Shown here piece after piece: positions 56,703-64,000 of a DNA stretch of 64,000 bases (positions within the stretch are counted from its first letter, which is position 1; each line of letters begins with the position of its first letter). Position numbers and translations under genes: made by a program. Location: contig CAILLA010000109.1 in assembly GCA_903834925.1 (NCBI GenBank), positions 59,759 to 123,758 of the forward strand, in the 5' to 3' direction. This stretch comes from an uncultured Schlesneria sp. GTDB taxonomy: Bacteria > Planctomycetota > Planctomycetia > Planctomycetales > Planctomycetaceae. Under the pieces are notes generated by a model. It worked only from the letters and a program-made list of their open reading frames with translations. It did not search any database and was not told the origin of the DNA.

Positions 56703-58154
56703 TCACGCTCGTCGAAATTCGCGGCACAAAAGTGATGAGCAACCACCGTCAATTGCGATCGCGCCCACGTAACCGTCGGCAGGCTTAAGGCTTGTCAAAA
56801 AAGGAGAGACGTCATTTCGGATTTCATTGGAATGATTCGCAAAAGGCAGGACATCAACAAATTCAGGTCCACCCGAGAAACCAAGTCCAATCCGTTTCAA
56901 GCACGCTTCTTTACGGACCCAGAGTTCATAAAAGACATCAAGTCGATTCTTTTCGGGCGAGGATCTCATATGCTGGCGCTCGTTGGAAGTGAAAACAAGC
57001 GATGCAATCTCGTCAATATCGCGACCATCGCGCACGTACTCTACATCCACTCCCACCGGTTTCCCCTTTGAGACCGCGATCAGAGCCAAATCGCCAGAGT
57101 GCGACACGTTAAAATCAAACTGGCGCGCCTGTAATGGGGCGAGTACAAATGGTTTTCCGTAGTCGTTGTAACCAATCTGAATTGTTAAGGGGGGTTGATC
57201 GACATACTGTGAAAGTATCAGCCGCAAAGCGGCTCGCGTCACAATACTGCGGATTCGGTCTTCTTTCTGAACAAACGCGTTCGCACGAGTAATCTCGTCT
57301 GGCGTCAGGTATGTCATCAGTTCCGGAATGTCCTCAACATGCCGTTGAAGTGAAATACGCCAGAGGTGGATCTGGCCCTCGTTTGGGGAAACGCTACCGA
57401 CGGTGGACGTCGGAAGCTGTTCGATTTCATCTCGGATCAAGCTAAGGAGTGTTGGCTGAGCCGAGTCGAGGAAGAAGTGTCCACCGGGAAGCAAATGAAG
57501 TCTGAAGTTCCCTGTAGTTTGTGACGACCATTCATGCAGGCGATACCAGGGAACAGTGGGATCTGTCATTCCACCAAATGCTGTTATCGGAAACTGGAAT
57601 GGTGGTTCAGCCTGATAATCGTATGTCTCGAACATGCAGAAATCGGCTCGGAGACCTGGAGTGAGAAGTTGCATCAGTTCCTCATTTCCGAGGACTTCAT
57701 CCCTGGTACCGCCATAAACTTGAAGCTCGCGTCGGAAGTCGCTTTCGGGAGCATCGCAGACATTTTGCCGATCATGAGGCAAATGTGGTGCTCGAACACT
57801 CGATACGAAAAGTTGACGCGGTTCCAAACCATACTTTTGACGCAATCGTCGAGCAGTCTCAAATGCAATAATGGCCCCGAGACTGTGGCCATAAAATGCG
57901 AAAGGCATGACAATTTCTTGAGCGATCGAATCGACCAGATCCTCAACCAACTGGCCAACGTTTCGGAGCGACGGCTCGCGAAATCGGGATTCATGACCGG
58001 GGTATTCAACCGGCCAGACCTCGATGATCGTTGGCAACAGTTCTTTCCATGATCGATAAAGCGTCGCTCCCCGTCCGGCGCAAGGAAAGCAAAATAGCTG
58101 CAACCGACCTTCGGAACGACAGGCCGGTGATGGAAACCAGGGATTACCGGACAT
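56703..58154 (-). CDS. Type II thioesterase fused to 4'-phosphopantetheinyl transferase
   Basis: 483 residues, two enzymes in one chain. Residues 1-245: type II thioesterase of the GrsT kind (LQLFCFPCAGRGATLYRSW, nucleophile GHSLG at Ser91, GGMTDPTVPW with Asp198, GGHFF with His226). Residues 260-483: Sfp-type transferase (FNVSHSGDLALIAVS, VGVDVEYV with metal-binding Asp/Glu, FYELWVRKEACLK). The transferase would load phosphopantetheine on the ACP and PCP of this cluster; the thioesterase would remove stalled or wrong acyl groups. The fusion is unusual, since these are normally separate proteins. Start ATG 58154, with TAGGTGA just upstream; a GTG two codons before is less likely. 52 nt after the PKS gene. 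Confidence 0.9.
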   Translation of the reverse strand: MSGNPWFPSPACRSEGRLQLFCFPCAGRGATLYRSWKELLPTIIEVWPVEYPGHESRFREPSLRNVGQLVEDLVDSIAQEIVMPFAFYGHSLGAIIAFETARRLRQKYGLEPRQLFVSSVRAPHLPHDRQNVCDAPESDFRRELQVYGGTRDEVLGNEELMQLLTPGLRADFCMFETYDYQAEPPFQFPITAFGGMTDPTVPWYRLHEWSSQTTGNFRLHLLPGGHFFLDSAQPTLLSLIRDEIEQLPTSTVGSVSPNEGQIHLWRISLQRHVEDIPELMTYLTPDEITRANAFVQKEDRIRSIVTRAALRLILSQYVDQPPLTIQIGYNDYGKPFVLAPLQARQFDFNVSHSGDLALIAVSKGKPVGVDVEYVRDGRDIDEIASLVFTSNERQHMRSSPEKNRLDVFYELWVRKEACLKRIGLGFSGGPEFVDVLPFANHSNEIRNDVSPFLTSLKPADGYVGAIAIDGGCSSLLCREFRRA

Positions 58155-58206
58155 AGTCACCTAATTACGAAAACGAAAAGAGGCGGTCACACGAGGATTC
58201 GTCCCG

Positions 58207-61200
58207 TCAATTCCCGGGTTCAAGTTTGGGCATGCTGGCAAGCATTGCGTCCAGTTCACTTTCCGAAATCTGGTCGAGTTGAGCCAACACTCGCTGTGCC
58301 TCCTGAGGATCAACCTCACCAGGCTCAATGGTTTTTACTTGCTGCGTTTCTGATTGAAGTTCGGCGTTTTCTTCGTCTGCCGATTCCGCTCCGGGTACTG
58401 GCAGAGTGTTATAAAGATATTCTCCAATCGCAGCGATCGTCGGATATTCCATTGTAAGCGACAGTGGCAACGGATAATCCAGAGTATTTTTCAGCCGATT
58501 TGTGAGGTGGATTGCGAGCAGCGAATCCATTCCCATACTCGTCAGGTTCTGGTCCAGCGGAACGGATCGCGATGGATCAAAGCCAAATCCCTCGCCGACA
58601 ACTTTCCGCACGAGATCAAGCAGAACTGTTCGCCTTTGTTCCGAGGTCGCGGTTTGAAGTTTCTCTTTGACCTCCGCCTGCAATTTGTTGGCTTTATCCT
58701 GCGATTGCGTTTCTCGTTGAGGCATAAGTTTGGTAAGAAACGGGGGAACCGTCTGCCCAACCATCAATCGCCTTAACCTCATTTCGTCGATCGCGAGTAC
58801 AGCCACTTGAGGTGCGGGTTGACCTAAGACCGACTCCAACGCGGCCAATCCGTGATAGGGTTCGATGACTTCAATCCCCATCGCAGACCACTCTTGTCGA
58901 TGTCGGACATCGAGCGAGGCAGCCATTCCAACCGACCCCCACGGACCCCAGTTCACGCTTAAAGCATTCAATCCCATCGCTCGGCGGTAATGTGCAAGTG
59001 CATCAATAAACGTATTTCCTGCCGAATAACTTCCCTGGCCAGGGTTACCCATCAATGCCGCACTCGACGAAAACATCACGAAGAAGTCAAGGTGTTGATC
59101 CTTGGTCAACTCGTGCAGGTTCCATGCACCGCTCACTTTGGGAGCCATAACGCGTTCAAATCGACCCGAATCCTGCCGAAGAATTGCTCCATCGTCGAGG
59201 ATACCTGCCGCATGGAAGATCCCGCGAAGTGGCTTTTCCGCCGATTTATTCGCGGCAAGCATTTCGGCGACGAGTTGCCGATCAGCAACGTCTACCCGTG
59301 AAGTAATCACTTCAGCACCAGCTTCGGTCAGCTTACGAATGCTTTCAACAGCAGTCGCCGATGGCGCGCTGCGACCCATCAGGATCAATCGCCGAGCTCC
59401 TTGCTCGACCATCCAACCGGCCATCAATAAGCCGAGCCCACCCAGACCACCTGTAATCAGGTAGGTTCCATCCATTTTCAAGTGAACGCTATCGAGCCCT
59501 GAGCTTGACGACTCTTTTTGCACAACACTTCCCGGTTGCGGCCAACGGACGAGTCTCGGAACCAAACGTTCTTCTTGCCGAAGTCCGATCTGATTCTCTG
59601 ACAAATCCGTCGCCAAGAGTTCGCTGGCAAGATTGCGAATACATTCTTCCTGCGAACATTGCGGATCAAGGTCGATATTCCGGCAATGAAGGTCGGGAAT
59701 TTCGGAGTTCAGAACTCGACCAAGGCCCCAAAGGGATGATGTCGAGATATCAATCAATTCCTCTGGGGTTTGCGTCGCCTGAGCACCTCGAGTGACGATT
59801 GAAAAGGTGCTGAATTCCTTGTTTTCTGATCTCGCAAGGGCCTGAACCAAGTGCATGACGGAAACCGAATTTCGGATTGCGATGGCTGGCATATCGGACG
59901 ATTTGATGTCGTTCGTTGTGTCTGCCACCGCGAGAAAGACGACATTTGGCAGCGTACGCCCTTTGGAAATTGTCTCAATTAACTTTTCGAAATCGTCGGG
60001 GGCCGATGGGCGACAGGTAAATGAACCGTCAGGTAATGCCGCAAAAGTTTCGCCCTGTCGAACGATCGTGCAGCGCCCTCCGAGTTCTTGAAGCTGTCCT
60101 GTCAGGGCGCGACCCCAATTGGAACTATCGGCCCAAATCAGCCATTGACTCGTGGTCTTTGACGGTGCGGCAAGTTTGGGTTGTGCTTCCCATCCCGTTT
60201 CAAAGATCCACTGACTGACCTGTGACATCGAAAACTGCCGTTTAAGCTGATCGCTTGACCGGCGCTTTAAATGGATTCCCTTAATCTCAGCGACAACAAC
60301 ACCCTCCTCATCATAGAGCTGGAAGTCTCCAATGAGAGTATTGTTCGGATTGTCCATTTGAGGTCGGATGGACGCATGCGCAGCGAGTTTTTTGGTCCCT
60401 ACTGGTCGAGCAGAATAAAGTTCAAACTTGACCGGTACATAGTAACCGCCTTTGGAATTAAGCGGCTCAATATCTCGAAAGGTCGCCGACAGCAGTTGTA
60501 CGGCAGATTCGAGAATCGTTGGATGTAACAAATATTCCTTAACATTGGATTCGCTTTTGAGGTCTGCCCGAGGATGAACTGTCGCCAAGGCTTCGCCATC
60601 CCGGCGCGATATCGAACTCAAGACCTGGAACGCTGCTCCGTATTCAATCTCGCGATCGGCTAAGTTGTCATAGAACTGGGTCGAATCTAGCTCTTCGTGA
60701 CATCGAGCTTTCCATTCGCTCCGCAGACCAGGGTCGATCATCGCTTGCGAAGCGATTTTCTTACCACGGCGGATTTTGCCTGATGCGTGTTCACGCCAAG
60801 TTCCTTCCGCGACCTTGTCGTCCTTGTCGCTTTCAAAATCTGCTGACCAGAATTGGAATGAATATTCGTTGATTCCCGATTGAATTAAGTGCGTCTGGCA
60901 AAGCCGTTTCCGTCGTTCAATGAGAGTCAAGGGATCAACCATGACTAGATCTTCGACGAAGTGGTCTCCGAGCCCGAACGCCACCTTTGCCGCTGCAAGT
61001 CCAACCTCAAGAAAAACTGATGTAGGAGCAACGATCTGGGAGAAGTAACGATGGTCTTTAAGGTAAGTCTGCCGTCGTGTATCGCTGATTGCCTCAAGGA
61101 CGATCTGGCCCTTGGCAAAAGGCGAAGGCAATCGCTTACCGACCAATGGATGAAGCCCTTTGGGCATCGTATGCATACCTAATGATGAATCAATATTGAC

Positions 61201-63753
61201 CCAGCATTCCTGTCGTTGAAACGGATAAGTTGGCAGTGCAAGCTTGTGGCGTTGAAACGGACGATCGAAGCCGGTCCAATCCAAATTAACCCCCGCGCAA
61301 TAGATTGCACCGATACTCCGAACGACGCTGCGCCATGCGTTTTCGCCTGACGTAAACATCGACACTTGAATGCTGCCAGGTTTAGGGTCGTGCTTCGTAA
61401 ACTGAGCCAGCTGCGCGGAAGCGTGCCCAATTTCGAGCAGCACTTGACCATCAGCGGCGCGAAGAGCGGCGACAGATTCTGTCCACTTCGTGGCGTTTCC
61501 AGCGGATTGCTGCCAGTAAATTGGATTACGGGCTTCTTCTTCCTTAACTTGCCGTCCCAACGAGGTCGAGATCAATGGAATTCCCGGGGAAGCGTAGGAT
61601 TGGCTGATCTCACCGTTCCGGAATGTGGTCACTGTCGGATTGGCTGATTGACCCGTGGCGGTTTCCAACTTGGTGCCTCGTTCGACGGCCAGTCGCATTC
61701 CTTCTTCGACACCAAAGACACCGGCACAATAGCCTGCAATGATCTCACCCACACCGTGGCCGAGCGCAAGTGCTGGTGTGACTCCCCATGTGATCCAAAG
61801 TTCAAGATAAGCATACCCGAGAGCAAACAGCGCCGGTTGCGAGTATTTTGGTCGCTTCAGAAGCTCGGCTGACTGCTCTGCATCTTCAGTTTTGGGTTGC
61901 AAAAGTGCGACAAGCGATTGTCCCAGCAGGGACTGGGCAATGACGTCACATCGCTCAAGAGCCTGACGCACGGTTTGGGACTCATCATAGAGGCGGCAGG
62001 TCAGATCGGGGCGAACTTCTTCCTCGGTGAATAAGAACGCGACTTTTGGCGAGGTACTTGGCGCGACCCCTTGATAGACCAGGTCGGTCGGTGATCCTGT
62101 CGCCAGAAATTCCTGAAGTTGCTTTTCCAGGACCGAGCTCGACGGGGCGACGAACGCAATCCGATAAGGAAAGTGTGAACGGCCAGCGTTTGCAGTAAAG
62201 CAGACGTCGGCAAGAGATGCATCGGGGTTACCTGCGAGGTATTGCTGATAACGTTCAGCCAGATCCTTACGAGGTTCGTCTCCAAATGCCGATAGCGTCA
62301 AAACGTGCCAAGGTCGATCATTCGGATTAATTGTCCGTTCGACGGCAGGAGGTGCCTCGACAATCATGTGCGTGTTTGTACCGCTGTATCCAAAACAGCT
62401 GATGCCGGCTCGTCGATTTTTGTCCCATGCTGGCCAGGGCATCAATGATTTGGGGATACTAAATGGCAGATCATTCCAGGGTACGAGGTGGTTAGGGTCT
62501 CGCAAATGTAATTGAGGTGGGATCTTTTCGTGTTCAAAAGCTTTCAGGACCTTGATGACTCCAGCCATCCCTGCCGCAGGTTCCATGTGGCCAACGCTAG
62601 CCTTGACTGCCCCCAGAACCAAAGGCCGGTCGCCAGGCCTACCCGGACCAAAGACTTCGCCAAGTGCCTGTAATTCGATCGGGTCACCCAGCTTGGTGCC
62701 AGTACCATGCGCTTCCAGGTAACTGATTTGATTGGGATTGAGCCCAGCCTCTTTGAGAGCCGTCTTAATCACTTCGCGTTGGGCGTTTCCGTTTGGCGCG
62801 GTGATTCCGGCCGAGTGACCGTCCTGATTACAAGCTGTCCCTCGGATGACACCGAGGATACGATCGCCGTTCGCTTGAGCATCGCGGAGCGTCTTCAGGA
62901 CAAGAACACCACATCCTTCGGCGCGTGCATATCCATCTGCCGATTCGTCAAACACCTTGCATTTGCCATCAGGAGCCAGCAATCGGCCCTTACACGTCGC
63001 AACCGTGGCGATCGGCGCAAGGATCAAATTGATCGCCCCGGTGAGGGCCATTGTACATTCACCCTTACGCAAGCTTTGGCAGGCCAGATGAATTGCCAAA
63101 ACGCTCGATGAACATGCGGTGTCCATCGACAAGCATGGCCCATGTAATCCGAGGAAATATGAAATTCGTCCCGAGAGAATGCTCTGACTGACCCCCGTGG
63201 CGGAATGCGCCTGGCTTTCTTCGTCGTTATCATCATGAGCAGACATCAGCGTAAGAAATGCGTAATCCATCGTGGTTACGCCGATAAATACGCCGGTGTT
63301 GCTGCCAGCCAGTTTGTCTGGTGCGATTCCCGAATTCTCGAGTGCTTCCCAAACAACTTCCAGCATGATTCGTTGCTGCGGGTCCATACCGGCAGCTTCG
63401 CGCGGTGATACCCGAAAGAAAAGCGGATCAAAACCGCGAACGTTGTCGATCAGTCCAAGTCGTCGCACGTACATTTTGCCGTACGCTGCCGGGTCTGGAT
63501 CGTAGAAATCATCGATATCCCAGCGATCTTTCGGAATATCCACTAGACAGTCGACACCTTCAGTAAGGTGCTTCCAGAAGGCTTCCGGATCATTGGCTCC
63601 ATTCGGAAATCGGCAACCCATACCAACGACAGCAATAGGTTCATTCTGCTGTGAAGAAGCAGATGCTTCCAAACGGCTTTTTAATTCTTCAATCTTTAAA
63701 ATGGCTGTCTTGAGCAGATCTTTTCGGCCCGGTTCTTCAGGTCGGCTAGTCAT
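58207..63753 (-). CDS. Type I PKS: KS-AT(inactive)-DH-KR-ACP
   Basis: 1848 residues. N-terminal coiled linker (1-35, LLKTAILKIEELKSRLEA), then KS (~38-465; Cys214 in DTACSSS, His349 in EAHGTGT, His389 in VGHMEP). AT-like region (~570-815) has lost its usual residues: GHSxG reads GHGVG (665-669, Ser to Gly), the GQG motif near 575 is gone, and ~120 residues with the HAFH/YASH specificity and catalytic His are missing. DH (~865-1165): His901 in YLKDHRYFS, but the HxxxG glycine is Ser905 and the usual Asp is Glu1082 in HPTILES. KR (~1430-1670): GGLGGLG 1435-1441, LDD 1519-1521 (B-type), Lys1539, Ser1563, Tyr1576, Asn1580. ACP with Ser1744 (GMDSL). An acidic C-terminal tail may dock to the next protein. 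First gene of its unit. Confidence 0.93.
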   Translation of the reverse strand: MTSRPEEPGRKDLLKTAILKIEELKSRLEASASSQQNEPIAVVGMGCRFPNGANDPEAFWKHLTEGVDCLVDIPKDRWDIDDFYDPDPAAYGKMYVRRLGLIDNVRGFDPLFFRVSPREAAGMDPQQRIMLEVVWEALENSGIAPDKLAGSNTGVFIGVTTMDYAFLTLMSAHDDNDEESQAHSATGVSQSILSGRISYFLGLHGPCLSMDTACSSSVLAIHLACQSLRKGECTMALTGAINLILAPIATVATCKGRLLAPDGKCKVFDESADGYARAEGCGVLVLKTLRDAQANGDRILGVIRGTACNQDGHSAGITAPNGNAQREVIKTALKEAGLNPNQISYLEAHGTGTKLGDPIELQALGEVFGPGRPGDRPLVLGAVKASVGHMEPAAGMAGVIKVLKAFEHEKIPPQLHLRDPNHLVPWNDLPFSIPKSLMPWPAWDKNRRAGISCFGYSGTNTHMIVEAPPAVERTINPNDRPWHVLTLSAFGDEPRKDLAERYQQYLAGNPDASLADVCFTANAGRSHFPYRIAFVAPSSSVLEKQLQEFLATGSPTDLVYQGVAPSTSPKVAFLFTEEEVRPDLTCRLYDESQTVRQALERCDVIAQSLLGQSLVALLQPKTEDAEQSAELLKRPKYSQPALFALGYAYLELWITWGVTPALALGHGVGEIIAGYCAGVFGVEEGMRLAVERGTKLETATGQSANPTVTTFRNGEISQSYASPGIPLISTSLGRQVKEEEARNPIYWQQSAGNATKWTESVAALRAADGQVLLEIGHASAQLAQFTKHDPKPGSIQVSMFTSGENAWRSVVRSIGAIYCAGVNLDWTGFDRPFQRHKLALPTYPFQRQECWVNIDSSLGMHTMPKGLHPLVGKRLPSPFAKGQIVLEAISDTRRQTYLKDHRYFSQIVAPTSVFLEVGLAAAKVAFGLGDHFVEDLVMVDPLTLIERRKRLCQTHLIQSGINEYSFQFWSADFESDKDDKVAEGTWREHASGKIRRGKKIASQAMIDPGLRSEWKARCHEELDSTQFYDNLADREIEYGAAFQVLSSISRRDGEALATVHPRADLKSESNVKEYLLHPTILESAVQLLSATFRDIEPLNSKGGYYVPVKFELYSARPVGTKKLAAHASIRPQMDNPNNTLIGDFQLYDEEGVVVAEIKGIHLKRRSSDQLKRQFSMSQVSQWIFETGWEAQPKLAAPSKTTSQWLIWADSSNWGRALTGQLQELGGRCTIVRQGETFAALPDGSFTCRPSAPDDFEKLIETISKGRTLPNVVFLAVADTTNDIKSSDMPAIAIRNSVSVMHLVQALARSENKEFSTFSIVTRGAQATQTPEELIDISTSSLWGLGRVLNSEIPDLHCRNIDLDPQCSQEECIRNLASELLATDLSENQIGLRQEERLVPRLVRWPQPGSVVQKESSSSGLDSVHLKMDGTYLITGGLGGLGLLMAGWMVEQGARRLILMGRSAPSATAVESIRKLTEAGAEVITSRVDVADRQLVAEMLAANKSAEKPLRGIFHAAGILDDGAILRQDSGRFERVMAPKVSGAWNLHELTKDQHLDFFVMFSSSAALMGNPGQGSYSAGNTFIDALAHYRRAMGLNALSVNWGPWGSVGMAASLDVRHRQEWSAMGIEVIEPYHGLAALESVLGQPAPQVAVLAIDEMRLRRLMVGQTVPPFLTKLMPQRETQSQDKANKLQAEVKEKLQTATSEQRRTVLLDLVRKVVGEGFGFDPSRSVPLDQNLTSMGMDSLLAIHLTNRLKNTLDYPLPLSLTMEYPTIAAIGEYLYNTLPVPGAESADEENAELQSETQQVKTIEPGEVDPQEAQRVLAQLDQISESELDAMLASMPKLEPGN

Positions 63754-63963
63754 TTTGTCATTCTCGTTGTTTGGCTGAGGCGTGTCTTTTTTATGCAGGA
63801 GGGGATTGCGTGGGTATTATTCGCTGCAATTGGTCGAGTTTATGGGGTCGCAAATTCATCCTGCACTTTAGGGGAACGCGCGACTCGGAAATGATGTTTT
63901 AGAAACCCTGGCTCTCTGCGATGTTGTGAGTGTGAACAAAACACGTCACCGAGGGAGCCAAGG
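63754..63963. other. Intergenic region upstream of the PKS gene
   Basis: 210 nt between the PKS start and a plus-strand start at 63964. An imperfect inverted pair TGGCTCTCT (63909-63917) and AGGGAGCCA (63952-63960) ends directly at the next start codon region. It must include the promoter of the PKS-TE/PPT-C unit. Confidence 0.4.
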
Positions 63964-64000
63964 ATGGCGAAGCGTAAAGGGTCATCGAAACGACCGCAAC
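63964..64000 (+). CDS. Start of a plus-strand gene cut by the window edge
   Basis: ATG at 63964 with GAGGGAGCCAAGG just upstream; only 12 codons are inside (MAKRKGSSKRPQ), very basic. Family not recognisable. A basic N terminus of this sort is common in transposases and in nucleic-acid-binding proteins, but nothing more can be said. Confidence 0.4.
   Translation, partial: MAKRKGSSKRPQ

Overview
The window looks like a chromosomal segment of a planctomycete (Planctomycetales). The basis is the mix of planctomycete-typical families: a giant secreted PVC-type heme-binding CxxCH protein, Tat-exported Gfo/Idh/MocA oxidoreductases, a secreted CotH-family protein, a MoxR/DUF4159/TPR operon, a Uma2-type protein, weak or missing Shine-Dalgarno signals at many starts, and long gene-free stretches. 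Species cannot be assigned from the sequence alone.

Layout. 0-8 kb: scattered single genes (acetylxylan-esterase-like N terminus cut by the window edge, serine beta-lactamase-like hydrolase, Uma2 protein, OYE-type flavin oxidoreductase, a double-domain cyanophycinase-like protein, DNA polymerase III delta'). 8-16 kb, plus strand: leuC, a cysteine-rich Tat/lipoprotein-like protein, a small membrane protein with a beta-ketoacyl synthase, a LysM-L,D-transpeptidase and a TolC-like outer membrane protein closed by a strong terminator. 15.7-25.5 kb, minus strand: PVC heme protein, the TPR/DUF4159/MoxR operon, and ilvN-ilvC. 26-38.7 kb, mostly plus strand: CotH protein, unknown Tat protein, DHFR-like reductase (minus), then a sugar/sugar-acid catabolic run (Gfo/Idh, 3-hydroxyisobutyrate-dehydrogenase-like, MFS transporter, aldo/keto reductase, second Gfo/Idh, HpcH/HpaI aldolase). 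A decayed response-regulator remnant lies in the gap before the aldolase.

39-63.8 kb is the most interesting part: an apparently uncharacterised hybrid PKS/NRPS biosynthetic cluster. It holds an ABC exporter, two paralogous PhyH-type Fe(II)/2-oxoglutarate dioxygenases, two paralogous DUF1254/DUF1214 proteins, a tandem array of four sulfotransferases, an NRPS protein (half condensation domain, valine-type adenylation domain, PCP, thioesterase), a stand-alone complete condensation domain on the opposite strand, a type II thioesterase fused to a 4'-phosphopantetheinyl transferase, and a single-module PKS (KS, defective AT, DH, KR, ACP). The PKS acyltransferase has lost its GQG motif, its nucleophile serine (GHSxG is GHGVG) and the segment carrying the catalytic histidine. 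The NRPS lacks the HHxxxDG half of its condensation domain, which the separate condensation protein may supply in trans.

Inferred working model: an acyl chain is extended and reduced once on the PKS, with the extender unit loaded in trans. It is passed through the free condensation domain to valine on the NRPS PCP, released by the thioesterase, then hydroxylated by the dioxygenases and sulfated, and exported by the ABC transporter. The product would be an acyl-valine-type sulfolipid or lipoamino acid. This is a prediction from domain content and has not been tested.

The window also holds a two-copy composite palindromic element (4.5 kb and 19.0 kb), other long hairpins, and a 34-nt perfect duplication of the 5' end of the DHFR-like gene. 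I recognised no tRNA, rRNA, CRISPR array, complete insertion sequence or phage gene.
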